DNA from: Bradyrhizobium aeschynomenes
GTDB taxonomy: Bacteria > Pseudomonadota > Alphaproteobacteria > Rhizobiales > Xanthobacteraceae
Assembly (NCBI RefSeq): GCF_013178945.1
Contig: NZ_JABFDM010000002.1
Coordinates: 682,001 to 746,000, forward strand
Length of the DNA stretch: 64,000 nt
Reading direction: 5' to 3'
Both the position numbers and the translations under genes were made by a program. Below are positions 9,577 to 18,713 of this stretch, one piece after another. Position 1 is the first letter of the stretch. Every line of letters begins with the position of its first letter. The notes under the pieces are model-generated. The model saw only the letters and a program-made list of their open reading frames with translations. It ran no database searches and was not told the origin of the DNA.

Positions 9577-11601
9577 CTACGCCGCGCGCACCGTCTGCAG
9601 GAAGCGGCTGACCTCCAGCTTGAGGCGGTTGCTGTCCGTCGACAGGGTCTGAGCGGCCGACAGCAGCTGCGAGGACGCCGAGCCGGTCTCGCTGGCGCCG
9701 CGCTGAACCTCGGTGATGTTGGACGAGACCTGCTGCGTGCCCTGCGCGGCCTGCTGGACGTTGCGCGAGATCTCCTGGGTGGCAGCGCCCTGCTCCTCCA
9801 CGGCGGCGGCGATCGTCGACGAGATCTCCGAGAGCCGCTCGATCGTGCCGGAGATCGCCTTGATGGCGCTGACCGACTCCTGGGTTGCCGCCTGGATGCC
9901 CGCGATCTGCTGGCCGATCTCGCCGGTCGCCTTGGAAGTCTGCTCGGCCAGCGCCTTGACCTCGGTGGCGACGACGGCAAAGCCCTTGCCGGCTTCGCCG
10001 GCGCGCGCCGCCTCGATGGTGGCGTTGAGCGCCAGCAGGTTGGTCTGGCCGGCAATGGTGTTGATCAGCTCGACGACGTCGCCGATGCGGGCAGCGGCCT
10101 TCGACAGCTCGCTGACCTTGTCATTGGTGATGCGCGCCTGATCGACGGCACCGCTCGCCATGCGTGCCGACTCCTGCACCTGGCGGCTGATTTCGGTCAC
10201 CGACGACGACAGCTCCTCGGTGGCGGAGGCGACCGACTGGACGTTGGTCGTCGCCTGCTCGGAGGCCGCGGCAACGGTCACGGCCATCTGCTGCGAGCGT
10301 TCGGCGGTCGAGGTCAGCGAGCCCGCCGAGGCTTCCAATTCGGTCGAGGCCGACGAGACGGTCTCGATGATCTGTCCGACCGAGCGCTCGAACGAGTCGG
10401 CGAGCTCGCGCATGTCGCGCCTGCGCTGCTCGGCGGCGATCGCATCCGCCTGCGCCTTCTGCTCGGCCTCGGCGCGCGCCTTCGCCTCGGCGTTCTCGCG
10501 AATGATCACGACGTTCTTGGCCATGTCGCCGACCTCGTCGCCGCGGCTTGCGCCGGGCACCTTGATATCGAGATCGCCGGAGGCCATGCGGCCCAGCGCA
10601 CCGTTCAGCGCAACGATCGGGCGGGAGATGCCCATGAAGCCGAACGCCACGGAGCCGGCCAGCACGAGGACGAGCACGACCGAGAGCGCGAAGTTGACCT
10701 TCGTCGCACTCGCCGTCGCGGCCTCAGCGTTGTCCTTGGCTTCCTTCGAAAGCTTGTCAGCTGCCTGGACAGCTTCGGCCATTAGCTTGCTGGCCTGATC
10801 AGCTGCGGGAAGCATGCGTTCGGTGAGCAGCTTCGTCTTGGCCTCCTCGAGGGAGGCCGCCTTGGTCGAGGACGCGATATAGGTCTTGAGGTCTCCACGC
10901 AGCTTCTCGATATCAGTCTTCGCCGCCTGCGGCACCCGCGCCATGATCTGGACGAAGCTCTGGTCAAGCTCCTTGGCCCGGGCAATCATGGTTTCCTTCG
11001 ATCTCACGTCTCCGGTCGCCAGATAGCGCCACGCATGGGTGCGGATCCCGGTGCCCGCGGCGTTGAGCTCATGCAGATCGCGCTCGAGCGCGGTGGCGTC
11101 CGCCGTCTCCTTCAGCGCCGGCAGCTTGATCAGGTGATCGAACTGCTTGGTCCAGTCGGCGGCCTCCGTGTCGCGCAGCGCGTTCGTCGCCAGGAGTTCC
11201 TTCTGCATCCGGACGATCTCCTCGGCGCCGTTCTTGTAGTCGGCCGTCAGCGCGAGAATCTTGCCGAAGCGCTCCTTGCTGGCGGGACGGACCGCCGTGT
11301 TCTGCGCGTTCTCGAGGCTCGACTTCACGCGTGCCTCGATCTGATGCTCGTCGGCAAGAAGCTTGTCGACCTCGGCCACGCTTCGCGCCAGCCGCACGCC
11401 GCGATTGGCGAGTTGAAGGCTGCGCAGGTCGGCGTCCGCAGTCAGCGTCAGCCCGCGGATCACCACTTGGCGATCGGACGCCTTGGTGGCCTCGTCGACA
11501 GCGCTCTGCGACATCTGCTGGTTGACGAGAGCTGCGACCGCCAGCAGCATGCCGATCAAGCCGGCGAGGCCCAGCTTGTAGCCGATACGATTGAGTTTCA
11601 T
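9577..11601 (-). CDS. Methyl-accepting chemotaxis protein with long helical periplasmic sensor (MCP 4)
   Basis: 674 residues from the ATG at 11601 ([14 protein letters not shown]); the open frame extends 68 codons further up but that part is not protein-like, and GGAAG/GGAG precede this ATG. Membrane helices lie near 9-30 and 310-335. The periplasmic region is about 280 residues and all helical, the size of the helical bimodular (HBM) sensors known to bind organic acids in other MCPs; HBM assignment is by size and pattern only. HAMP and the signalling coiled coil follow. The first 14 residues are the same as in MCP 5, so these two are the closest pair in the array. Confidence 0.88.
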   Translation of the reverse strand: MKLNRIGYKLGLAGLIGMLLAVAALVNQQMSQSAVDEATKASDRQVVIRGLTLTADADLRSLQLANRGVRLARSVAEVDKLLADEHQIEARVKSSLENAQNTAVRPASKERFGKILALTADYKNGAEEIVRMQKELLATNALRDTEAADWTKQFDHLIKLPALKETADATALERDLHELNAAGTGIRTHAWRYLATGDVRSKETMIARAKELDQSFVQIMARVPQAAKTDIEKLRGDLKTYIASSTKAASLEEAKTKLLTERMLPAADQASKLMAEAVQAADKLSKEAKDNAEAATASATKVNFALSVVLVLVLAGSVAFGFMGISRPIVALNGALGRMASGDLDIKVPGASRGDEVGDMAKNVVIIRENAEAKARAEAEQKAQADAIAAEQRRRDMRELADSFERSVGQIIETVSSASTELEASAGSLTSTAERSQQMAVTVAAASEQATTNVQSVASATEELSSSVTEISRQVQESARMASGAVDQARITNDKVSELSKAAARIGDVVELINTIAGQTNLLALNATIEAARAGEAGKGFAVVATEVKALAEQTSKATGEIGQQIAGIQAATQESVSAIKAISGTIERLSEISSTIAAAVEEQGAATQEISRNVQQAAQGTQQVSSNITEVQRGASETGSASSQLLSAAQTLSTDSNRLKLEVSRFLQTVRAA

Positions 11602-11726
11602 GTCTCCGCTTCCGGGTGAGGCGCTGCAAAGTCCGATCGCTGGGAAACGCCGCGCCAATTTGCAAGAATTCAGACGTGCAAATTGGAACTCGCGCGTAGG
11701 GGAACCCTTAACGGACTGCACCGGAG

Positions 11727-11735
11727 ATCTACGGG
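11727..11735 (-). promoter_or_regulatory. CCCGTAGAT motif upstream of MCP 4
   Basis: Minus strand reads ACTCCCGTAGATC, 126 bases before the start codon; MCP 5 has ACTCCCGTAAAT at the equivalent place. A TTAAGG box is at 11706-11711. Confidence 0.4.
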
Positions 11736-11817
11736 AGTTCATCAGCGGCGCTGCGGCAGATTGACGCGAATGACGTAGAACTACGCACCTTCGGAGGCTG
11801 CGCACCCCGCAAAGGTG

Positions 11818-11847
11818 AAAGGCCGGAGCGTTACCGCTCCGGCCTTT
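11818..11847 (-). terminator. Strong hairpin terminator after the fifth MCP gene
   Basis: Thirteen-bp stem including GGCCGGAGCG / CGCTCCGGCC with a TTAC loop and flanking AAA/TTT. It lies 47 bases past the MCP 5 stop; the symmetric A/T flanks would let it act in both directions. Confidence 0.75.
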
Positions 11848-11893
11848 TGTTTACGTCTTGGACCAGTACTCGCCCGTTGCCCCGCCTGCTTTG

Positions 11894-13921
11894 CTACGCC
11901 GCCCGCACCGAGCCGAGGAAGCTCGCGACCTCCTGCTTGAGACGGCTGCTGTCGCCGGACAGCGCCTGCGCCGCGGCGAGCACCTGCGCCGACGCCGAGC
12001 CGGTCGCGGCCGCGCCGCGCTCGACATCGATGATGTTGGCGGAGACCTGCTGCGTGCCATGCGCGGCTTGCTGGACGTTGCGCGAGATTTCCTGCGTCGC
12101 CGCGCCCTGCTCCTCCACTGCGGCAGCGATCGCCGACGAGATCTCCGACAGCTTCTCGATCGTGGCAGAGATCTCCTTGATGGCGCCGACGGATTCCTGG
12201 GTCGCGACCTGAATGCTGGAGATCTGCTGGCCGATTTCGCCGGTGGCCTTCGCGGTCTGCTCCGCCAGCGCCTTGACCTCGGAGGCGACCACCGCGAAGC
12301 CGCGGCCGGCGTCACCGGCGCGCGCCGCCTCGATGGTGGCGTTGAGCGCCAGCAGGTTGGTCTGACCGGCAATGGTGTTGATCAGCTCGACCACGTCGCC
12401 GATCCGCGTCGCGGCCTTGGACAGCTCGCTGACGCGGCCGGTCGTGGTGCGGGCCTGGCCCACGGCATCGTTGGCGATGCGCGCGGATTCCTGCACCTGG
12501 CGGCTGATCTCGGTGACCGACGAGGCCATCTGTTCGGTCGCGGACGCCACCGACTGAACGTTCGTGGTGGCCTCCTCGGAGGCGGAGGCAACCGCCGTGG
12601 TCAAGCCTTGCGAGCGCTCGGCCGCCTGGGTGAGCGTTGTCGCGGACTGCTCGAGCTGGCTCGATGCCGACGAGACGGTGTTGACGATCTCGCCGACCGC
12701 CGCTTCGAACTGCTCGGCGAGCCGCTGCATGTCGGCCTTGCGCTGGCGCGCGGCGGTCGCATCCTGCGCATTCTTCGTCTCCGCTTCGGCGCGCGCCTTG
12801 TCCTCGGCATTGCTCTGGATCACGGTCACGGTCTTGGCAACGTCGCCGATCTCGTCGCCGCGCGATGCGCCGGGGATGGCGATGTCGAGCCGACCCCGCG
12901 CCATCTCGCCGAGCGCGGCATTGAGACGCGTCAACGGCCGGGCGATGCCGAAGAACGAGAACACGACCGATGAGATCACCGAGGCGAGAACGGCCAGTCC
13001 GACGATCAGCGTGATGCGGCTGGCCTGCGCCGCCACCTCGTTGGCATCGTAGCGGGCGCTGGCGTTGCGCGCGCGGGCATCCTGGATCGATGCGGTCATC
13101 AGCTCGCCGGCCTCGCCGAGATATATGAGCGTGCGGTCGCGCAGCAGCGCCTCCTTGATGCCCTCGGTCTTGACCACCTCGTCGTTGGCGGCGACGAACT
13201 CGGATGCGATGCCGTTGAGCCGGGTGATCGCGGCCTGAATCTCGCGGTCGTCGGCGAGCATGCGCGCATCGGTGAGCGAGCTCTTCAGCACCGGCACGGT
13301 CTGCTTGACCAGCGTGATCGTCGAGGCGTCGCCGGTCACGCCGAAGCGCCACGCCTGCGATCGCACATAGTTCAGCTTGGCGTCGGCGGCATGAAGCTGG
13401 CGCTCGACGCGCTCGCGGAAGGCGAGGTTCGGCAGCGTCGGCGAGCTCAGCACCGCCTGCAGCCCCTTGGTCCATTCGTTGGAGACGGCGCTGCGCTTGT
13501 CGATCTGCAGCAGCAGCGTCTTCTGCGCCTGCGCCAGCTCGACCGCGCCCGAGGCATAGCTCGTCATCAGCTCCTTGAGCCGGGTCAGGCGGGTGCGGTT
13601 CTCACTGGTCGTGACATTGGCGAGCGCGCCGTCGATATCGGTGACCATGGCGGTCGAGAATTGCTGAATGTCGCCGGCCGCCTTCTCGGCGTCGGCCGGC
13701 AGCCGCGCCAGCCGCGCCGAGCGGCCCGCAAGCTGGCTTTGTTGCATGTTGATGCTCGCCGACATCACGCTTTCGACCACGCGCCGCGCGCGCTCGGCCT
13801 GCTCATTCGCCCGGTTGACCGCCGTCTCTGCGATCATCTGATTTGCGATCATGCCGATGGCCAGAGTTGCGCCGATGGCGCCAGCGAGCCCGAGTTTGTA
13901 GCCGATCCGATTCAGTTTCAT
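11894..13921 (-). CDS. Methyl-accepting chemotaxis protein with long helical periplasmic sensor (MCP 5)
   Basis: 675 residues from the ATG at 13921 ([17 protein letters not shown]). Two membrane helices flank a helical periplasmic sensor of about 280 residues ([16 protein letters not shown]... through ...[19 protein letters not shown]), similar in length to MCP 4 but with divergent sequence. HAMP and the conserved MCP coiled coil follow, with [12 protein letters not shown] at the tip where the others have AGEAG. It ends SFLGSVRAA. Probably an organic-acid or amine receptor of the HBM type, but the ligand cannot be inferred. Confidence 0.88.
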   Translation of the reverse strand: MKLNRIGYKLGLAGAIGATLAIGMIANQMIAETAVNRANEQAERARRVVESVMSASINMQQSQLAGRSARLARLPADAEKAAGDIQQFSTAMVTDIDGALANVTTSENRTRLTRLKELMTSYASGAVELAQAQKTLLLQIDKRSAVSNEWTKGLQAVLSSPTLPNLAFRERVERQLHAADAKLNYVRSQAWRFGVTGDASTITLVKQTVPVLKSSLTDARMLADDREIQAAITRLNGIASEFVAANDEVVKTEGIKEALLRDRTLIYLGEAGELMTASIQDARARNASARYDANEVAAQASRITLIVGLAVLASVISSVVFSFFGIARPLTRLNAALGEMARGRLDIAIPGASRGDEIGDVAKTVTVIQSNAEDKARAEAETKNAQDATAARQRKADMQRLAEQFEAAVGEIVNTVSSASSQLEQSATTLTQAAERSQGLTTAVASASEEATTNVQSVASATEQMASSVTEISRQVQESARIANDAVGQARTTTGRVSELSKAATRIGDVVELINTIAGQTNLLALNATIEAARAGDAGRGFAVVASEVKALAEQTAKATGEIGQQISSIQVATQESVGAIKEISATIEKLSEISSAIAAAVEEQGAATQEISRNVQQAAHGTQQVSANIIDVERGAAATGSASAQVLAAAQALSGDSSRLKQEVASFLGSVRAA

Positions 13922-13996
13922 TGCCCCACCCACAGATGGACGCGTCACGCGACGCTCCGTATCGGCGGTATACAGGTGAGGTCCCTAGAGACCGTT

Positions 13997-14006
13997 AATT
14001 TACGGG
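13997..14006 (-). promoter_or_regulatory. CCCGTAAATT motif upstream of MCP 5
   Basis: Minus strand reads ACTCCCGTAAATTAACGG, 76 bases before the start codon. Shared with MCP 3 and MCP 4. Confidence 0.4.
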
Positions 14007-14192
14007 AGTCGACGTGCATTACACGCGAAAAACTTCTGCTTTATCTGTGTGCGTGACGGCGCTTATGGCGGCACGGTCATGCCTTCCGGCAGTTCGCCGG
14101 CTCACAAACTATGCAGATGATGAAATCAGGCTCCAGGCCGTGCAGGGCGTTCCAATATCCGGCACGCCCTGATGCAGTCGGCCGATGCGCTG

Positions 14193-15470
14193 CTACCGCA
14201 TCAGCCCCAGCGCATCGGCAAAGAACTGCGGGCCGCCGAAATTGCCCGACTTAAGCGCCAGCAGCATATCCCCCGCCCCGGCGCCGATCGCGCGCAGCAC
14301 CGGCACGCCGGCCGCAATCTCCGGCCCGACCAGGAAGCCGGGGATCTTCAGCCGGTCGACCACCGCGCCGGAGGTCTCACCGCCCGCGACGATCAGTCGC
14401 CTCACGCCGGCGCCGATCAGTCCTTCCGCCAGATCGGCCATCGCCTGCTCGATGGCGTGTCCCGCGGCGTCGCGGCCGTGCTTGGCCTGCAGTGCGCTGA
14501 CCTGATCCGGCGTGGCGCTGGAGGCGATCAGCACCGGCCCCTTGCCGATGCGTTCACGTGCCCAGGCGAGCGCCCGCCGCGTCTCGTCGGGTCCGGCGAT
14601 GAGGCCCGCCGCATCGAGATGCAGCACCGGCATGATGGTCTCGGCCTGCGCAATCTGCTGCAAGGTCGCCTGCGAGCAGCTGCCGGCGAGACACGCCGCC
14701 ATGCCGCCGACCGGCGCATCCTCATGCTCGGCGAGGCCGTGCGACCGCACGTGACCGGCTTCGACCAGCGCCCGCGCCAGGCCGAGCCCGATGCCGGAGG
14801 CGCCGACGGAGACGCGGTTGTTCAGAGCGGCTGCGCCGATCGCCGTCAGATCGGCATCGAACACGGCGTCGACGATGGCAGCGCCAATGCCCTGCCCCGC
14901 CAGCTCGGCCAGCCGATGGCCGATCGCCTCGGGGCCGTGCACCACGATTGCGAGATCGACCAGCCCGACCTTCCTTTGGCTCTGCCGCGCCAGCACCCGC
15001 ACCAGATTCGCATCGTGCATCGGGTTGAGCGGATGGTCCTTGAGCGGGCTTTCGTTGAGCGGCACGGCGCCGACGAAAAGGTTGCCCTGGTAGACCGTCC
15101 GCCTGGTCTCCGGGAAGGCCGGGGTCACCAGGACGATGCCGTCACCGGCATCGCCGGCGAGCGCATCCATGACCGGGCCGATATTGCCGGCGTCGGTGGA
15201 GTCGAACGTCGAGCAGATCTTGAACAGCACGTGCCGGGCGCCGCGCCCGCGCAGCCATGTATCCGCCTCGCGCGAGCGGGCCACGGCAAGAGAGGCCTCG
15301 ATCGAACGGCTCTTGAGCGACACCACGACCGCATCGACCTCCGGCAGCGCGAGATCGGCGGCTGGCACGCCGATCGTCTGCACCGTGCGCAGGCCGGCGC
15401 GGGTCAGCGTGTTGGCGAGATCGGAGGCGCCGGTGTAGTCGTCGGCGATGCAGCCGAGCTTCAGGGTCAC
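14193..15470 (-). CDS. otnK: Four-carbon acid sugar kinase (3-oxo-tetronate kinase)
   Basis: 425 residues of the DUF1537 / four-carbon acid-sugar kinase family. The N-terminal IADDYTGASDLA and KICSTFDST segments are the family signature, and the C-terminal AGGETSGAVV and GAGAGDMLLALKSGNFG blocks are its nucleotide-binding part. Family members phosphorylate 3-oxo-tetronates (dehydro-L-threonate or dehydro-D-erythronate) at C4. It starts with GTG and overlaps the upstream otnI stop as GTGA, so translation is coupled. Together with ltnD, otnI and otnC it makes a nearly complete tetronate catabolic route to dihydroxyacetone phosphate. Confidence 0.88.
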   Translation of the reverse strand: MTLKLGCIADDYTGASDLANTLTRAGLRTVQTIGVPAADLALPEVDAVVVSLKSRSIEASLAVARSREADTWLRGRGARHVLFKICSTFDSTDAGNIGPVMDALAGDAGDGIVLVTPAFPETRRTVYQGNLFVGAVPLNESPLKDHPLNPMHDANLVRVLARQSQRKVGLVDLAIVVHGPEAIGHRLAELAGQGIGAAIVDAVFDADLTAIGAAALNNRVSVGASGIGLGLARALVEAGHVRSHGLAEHEDAPVGGMAACLAGSCSQATLQQIAQAETIMPVLHLDAAGLIAGPDETRRALAWARERIGKGPVLIASSATPDQVSALQAKHGRDAAGHAIEQAMADLAEGLIGAGVRRLIVAGGETSGAVVDRLKIPGFLVGPEIAAGVPVLRAIGAGAGDMLLALKSGNFGGPQFFADALGLMR

Positions 15471-16249
15471 GGCTTCACTCCCTTGTAGGGCGCGAACCAG
15501 CCGAGCCCGTCCTCGGTGCGGCCGCGCGGATTGTACTCGCAGCCGACGAAGCCGCCATAGCCGAGCCGCTCAAGCTCATCGAACAGGAACGGATAGTTCA
15601 GCTCCTCGCCGTCGGGCTCGTTGCGCGAGGGAATGCTGGCGATCTGGATGTGGCCCGTGATGTCCATCATCTCGCGCAGCCGCATCGTGACGTCGCCATG
15701 GATGATCTGGCAGTGATAGATGTCGAACTGCAGCTTGAGATTTGGAATCTTCAGCTCGCGGATCAGATCGCGGGCGAAGCCGAAATCGTTGAGGAAATAG
15801 CCGGGCACGTTGCGCGGATTGATGGGCTCGATCACGACGTCGAGGCCATGGGGCGCGAAGAACTCCGCCGCCCACGCCACCGACTTGTAATAGGCCTCGA
15901 CCGCCTTCGCATCGCTGCGCTCCGCGATCCCCGCCATCATGTGCAGCCGCTTCACGCCCGTCGCCTTGGCATAAGGCAGCGCGGTCTCGAGGCTCGCCTT
16001 GAGATCGTCGAAACGCTCGGGAAGCGCCGCAAAGCCCTTCTCGCCGGCATCCCAATTGCCCGGCGGCAGATTGAACAGCGCCTGGGTCAGGCCGTTGTCG
16101 CGCAGCCGCTTGCCGACCTCCTCGGCCGGGTGGTCATAGGGAAACAGGAATTCCACCGCGGTGAAGCCGGCCTTCGCGGCGGCCGCGAAGCGATCGAGGA
16201 ACGGATGCTCGGTGAACATCATCGAGAGATTGGCGGCGAACTTGGGCAT
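15467..16249 (-). CDS. otnI: 2-oxo-tetronate / hydroxypyruvate isomerase family protein
   Basis: 260 residues from the ATG at 16249; the frame upstream overlaps ltnD and is not protein-like. It is a TIM-barrel sugar-phosphate-isomerase/epimerase-type enzyme of the hydroxypyruvate isomerase family: AANLSMMFTEHPFLDRF at the start, then HMMAGI, EPINPRN, LQFDIYHCQI (metal-ligand region) and GCEYNPRG. Family members next to otnK and otnC interconvert 2-oxo- and 3-oxo-tetronate. It lies 22 bases after ltnD and overlaps otnK by four bases, so one operon is very likely. Confidence 0.85.
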   Translation of the reverse strand: MPKFAANLSMMFTEHPFLDRFAAAAKAGFTAVEFLFPYDHPAEEVGKRLRDNGLTQALFNLPPGNWDAGEKGFAALPERFDDLKASLETALPYAKATGVKRLHMMAGIAERSDAKAVEAYYKSVAWAAEFFAPHGLDVVIEPINPRNVPGYFLNDFGFARDLIRELKIPNLKLQFDIYHCQIIHGDVTMRLREMMDITGHIQIASIPSRNEPDGEELNYPFLFDELERLGYGGFVGCEYNPRGRTEDGLGWFAPYKGVKP

Positions 16250-16271
16250 GGTTGGAGACTCGTCGACTTTG

Positions 16272-17186
16272 TTAATTGGAGGCGCCCGGCAGCTTGGTGC
16301 CGGTGACCTGCGCATACATCCGGGCGACCGACGCATCGTCGTCGCGGCCCATGCCGGCGGCCGATGTCATCAGGAACATCTGCAGCGCGGCGGCCGAGAC
16401 CGGCACCGGGAAGCGGTAATTGCGCGCCATGTCCTGGATGATGCCGAGGTCCTTGACGAAGATCTCCACCGCGCTGCGCGGCGTGTAGTCGCCGTCGAGC
16501 ACGTGCGGCATGCGGTTCTCGAACATCCAGGAATTGCCGGCCGAGGCGGTGATGACCTCATAGACCTTCCTGATATCCAGCCCCTGCTTCGCGGCGAAAG
16601 CGATGGCCTCGCTGGCGGCGGCGATGTGCACGCCGGCGAGCAGCTGGTTGATCATCTTGAACGCGGCGCCCTGCCCCGCGGCATCACCGAGCTCGTAGAG
16701 CTTGGCCGCCATAGCATCGAGCGCGGGCCGCGCCTTGGCGAAGGCGGCCGGGCTGCCGGAGGCCAGGATCGTCAGCTCGCCCTGCGCAGCGCGCTGCGCA
16801 CCGCCGGAGATCGGCGCATCAAGATAATGCCGCCCCGTCGCTTCGAGCTGCTTGGCGAGACGCCGTGCGATGTCGGGGTCCATGGTCGCGGAGGAGACGA
16901 ACACGGTCTCCTTCGGCATCGTCTCGGCGGCGCCGCCGGGGCCAAACAGGACGGCTTCCGTCTGCGCCGCATTGACGACGACGCTGACCACGATGTCGGC
17001 GCCTCGGGCCGCCTCGGCCGGACTGCTCGCCCCCTTGCCGCCATCGGCCACGAACCGCGCCACCGCCTCCGCCGAGACATCGCAACCGGTCACCGCGAAG
17101 CCGGCGCGCTTGAGCGAGGTCGCCATGCCAAATCCCATCGAGCCGAGCCCGATCACGGCGACGTTCAATTGCGATGGCGACGACAT
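16272..17186 (-). CDS. ltnD: L-threonate dehydrogenase-like 3-hydroxyisobutyrate dehydrogenase family protein
   Basis: 304 residues from the ATG at 17186 (MSSPSQLNVAVIGLGSMG). The Rossmann motif GLGSMGFGMA, the conserved FVSSATMDPDIAR loop, DAPISGGAQRAAQGELTILASG (substrate-binding signature) and the catalytic Lys in AAFKMINQLLAGVHIAAASEA all match the beta-hydroxyacid dehydrogenase family, specifically the four-carbon acid-sugar branch. It oxidises L-threonate or D-erythronate at C2 with NAD. First gene of the minus-strand operon, divergent from otnC with a 128-base gap. Confidence 0.85.
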   Translation of the reverse strand: MSSPSQLNVAVIGLGSMGFGMATSLKRAGFAVTGCDVSAEAVARFVADGGKGASSPAEAARGADIVVSVVVNAAQTEAVLFGPGGAAETMPKETVFVSSATMDPDIARRLAKQLEATGRHYLDAPISGGAQRAAQGELTILASGSPAAFAKARPALDAMAAKLYELGDAAGQGAAFKMINQLLAGVHIAAASEAIAFAAKQGLDIRKVYEVITASAGNSWMFENRMPHVLDGDYTPRSAVEIFVKDLGIIQDMARNYRFPVPVSAAALQMFLMTSAAGMGRDDDASVARMYAQVTGTKLPGASN

Positions 17187-17254
17187 GCGGCAAATCCCTG
17201 AAGCGTTTCCTGGTGATGTCCGGTTGGCCCGGACTGGACCTTGGGTAACACGGC

Positions 17255-17270
17255 TTGGCCGGGTTGCCAA
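17255..17270. promoter_or_regulatory. TTGGC-N6-GCCAA inverted repeat in the ltnD/otnC divergent promoter region
   Basis: Five-bp arms TTGGC (17255-17259) and GCCAA (17266-17270) lie between the divergent starts. A regulator site is possible, but no regulator gene is adjacent. Short and therefore weak. Confidence 0.25.
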
Positions 17271-17314
17271 AGCGTGAGACAAAGCGGCACGACAGCGACG
17301 ATGAGGATAGACGC

Positions 17315-17977
17315 GTGGCGGACACTGCGATTCGCGAGGCCATCTGCCGGTTCGGCCGCTCGCTGTTCGAGCGCGGGCTGACGCCCGGCTCCTCCGGCAA
17401 TATCAGCGTGCGGCTGGAGGACGGCGGCTGGCTGGTGACGCCGACCAACGCTTCGCTCGGCTTCCTCGATCCTGCCCGGCTGTCGCGACTCGATGCCTCG
17501 GGCCGACTGGTGTCGGGCGATGCCCCGACCAAGGAGGTGCCGCTGCACACCGCGCTGTACCAGACGCGCGATGCGGCACGCGCCGTGGTGCATCTGCACT
17601 CGACCCATTCGGTCGCGATCTCGATGCTGCCGGAGATCGACCCCCGCGCCGCCTTGCCACCGCTGACACCTTATTATTTGATGCGCTGCGGGCAGACGGC
17701 GCTGGTGCCGTATCATCGCCCGGGCGATCCGGCCGTGGCCGACGCCATCAAGGGCCTCGCCGGCAAATACGCCTCGGTGCTGCTGGCCAATCACGGTCCC
17801 GTCGTCTCCGGCGATACGCTGGAGGCTGCCGTGTTCGCGATGGAAGAGCTCGAAGAGACCGCAAGGCTCTATCTGCTGCTACGCGGACTCAACCCGCGCC
17901 ATCTGTCGCCGCAGCAGGTCGCCGACCTCGTCAAGGTGTTCGGCCTCAGTCTGCCCGAACACGCCGATCATCCCTGA
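17315..17977 (+). CDS. otnC: Class II aldolase family 3-oxo-tetronate 4-phosphate decarboxylase
   Basis: 220 residues from the GTG at 17315, chosen because GAGGA lies seven bases upstream (17303-17307) and the family begins close to this point (FGRSLFERGLTPGSSGNISVR). Zinc ligands of class II aldolases are present: HLHSTHS carries two histidines and LANHGPVV a further one, with the family Glu in PTKEVPLH. In tetronate pathways this enzyme decarboxylates 3-oxo-tetronate 4-phosphate to dihydroxyacetone phosphate. It is transcribed divergently from the other three pathway genes. Confidence 0.85.
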   Translation: MADTAIREAICRFGRSLFERGLTPGSSGNISVRLEDGGWLVTPTNASLGFLDPARLSRLDASGRLVSGDAPTKEVPLHTALYQTRDAARAVVHLHSTHSVAISMLPEIDPRAALPPLTPYYLMRCGQTALVPYHRPGDPAVADAIKGLAGKYASVLLANHGPVVSGDTLEAAVFAMEELEETARLYLLLRGLNPRHLSPQQVADLVKVFGLSLPEHADHP

Positions 17978-18000
17978 TCGCAGCGGTCCCGTGGAAGCGC

Positions 18001-18213
18001 ATGCAGTACCCTGCACCATCGCCCGCCGAGATCGAAGCCGCCACCCGCGTGCTGTTCGACGAGGCAAGGTTCTATCGCTGGTTTCCGATCACGACCGAGT
18101 CCTATGAGATCTTCGCCGAGTCCGACCGGGTCGGCGCCGCCGAATTGCGCGGCATTGCCGAGCGCATGCTGATGGCCGCTTCCTCGGCCAAGCTGCAGGC
18201 CCGGTTGCGATAG
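18001..18213 (+). CDS. Small protein of unknown function
   Basis: 70 residues (MQYPAPSPAEIEAATRVLFDEARFY...), 23 bases after otnC on the same strand, with a weak GGAAG three bases upstream of the ATG. It is predicted helical and acidic, with no membrane segment or known motif. Codon use matches the neighbours and the sequence is protein-like, so it is probably real; I do not recognise the family. Confidence 0.5.
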   Translation: MQYPAPSPAEIEAATRVLFDEARFYRWFPITTESYEIFAESDRVGAAELRGIAERMLMAASSAKLQARLR

Positions 18214-18713
18214 CCGCGGCGCCTGCGCCGCCATGTCGCTCGCTGGACTGCCTTGCCTACCGATCGCTTTAATGCCTAATATTCAGGCAGAATTTGGCTG
18301 CGCAGGCCATCAGCGGCCGCTCGATCGATAGGCAAGCACAGGCAGATGCGGCTCACGCGCGCGACCGGTCCTTCTACTATCGATTGCAGCGACGCCGCCT
18401 CGACACGCCTGACGTACAGACAGGACGAGCAAAGTGCCTCCACAGCGCCGTGGTTGCAGCCGTTTTCCCTGGTCGTTGCAGCGCACGAACGTGATCGTGG
18501 CCGAAGCCGACGCCGCGCACGTGCTCGTTGCATACCCATCGCGTCCCGCGCGCGCTGTTTGTGCACGGCGCCCCGGCAACGCCGATCCTTGGCATATCCG
18601 TTGCAGACACCACGCAGGTCGGGAGCCGGGCACCCGACCGTGCGGTCCCGGACTCCTGCCCGGTTGTCGCGAATGATTCGAGAAGACTTGGTCCGGACAG
18701 GGTTGGAGGGCGG
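18214..18713 (+). promoter_or_regulatory. 500-base leader of the polyamine-type ABC operon, no gene, repeated TTGCA
   Basis: No convincing coding frame. TTGCA occurs five times in the same orientation at 18384, 18454, 18476, 18528 and 18601; the last is the -12 box of a sigma-54-like promoter. The other four could be activator sites or chance. A GGAGGG ribosome site ends at 18710. Confidence 0.4.
18589..18605 (+). promoter_or_regulatory. Sigma-54 type promoter (-24/-12)
   Basis: TTGGCATATCCGTTGCA matches the consensus YTGGCAYR-N4-TTGCW, with the -24 GG and -12 GC at exactly the required spacing. The transcription start would fall near 18616, about 100 bases before the ATPase gene. Sigma-54 control would fit nitrogen-regulated polyamine uptake; the link is inferred. 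Confidence 0.5.

Noticed and set aside
14144..14170. AGGGCGT/ACGCCCT hairpin after otnK as a terminator
   Set aside because: Short stem with a long loop and no T-run on the minus strand.
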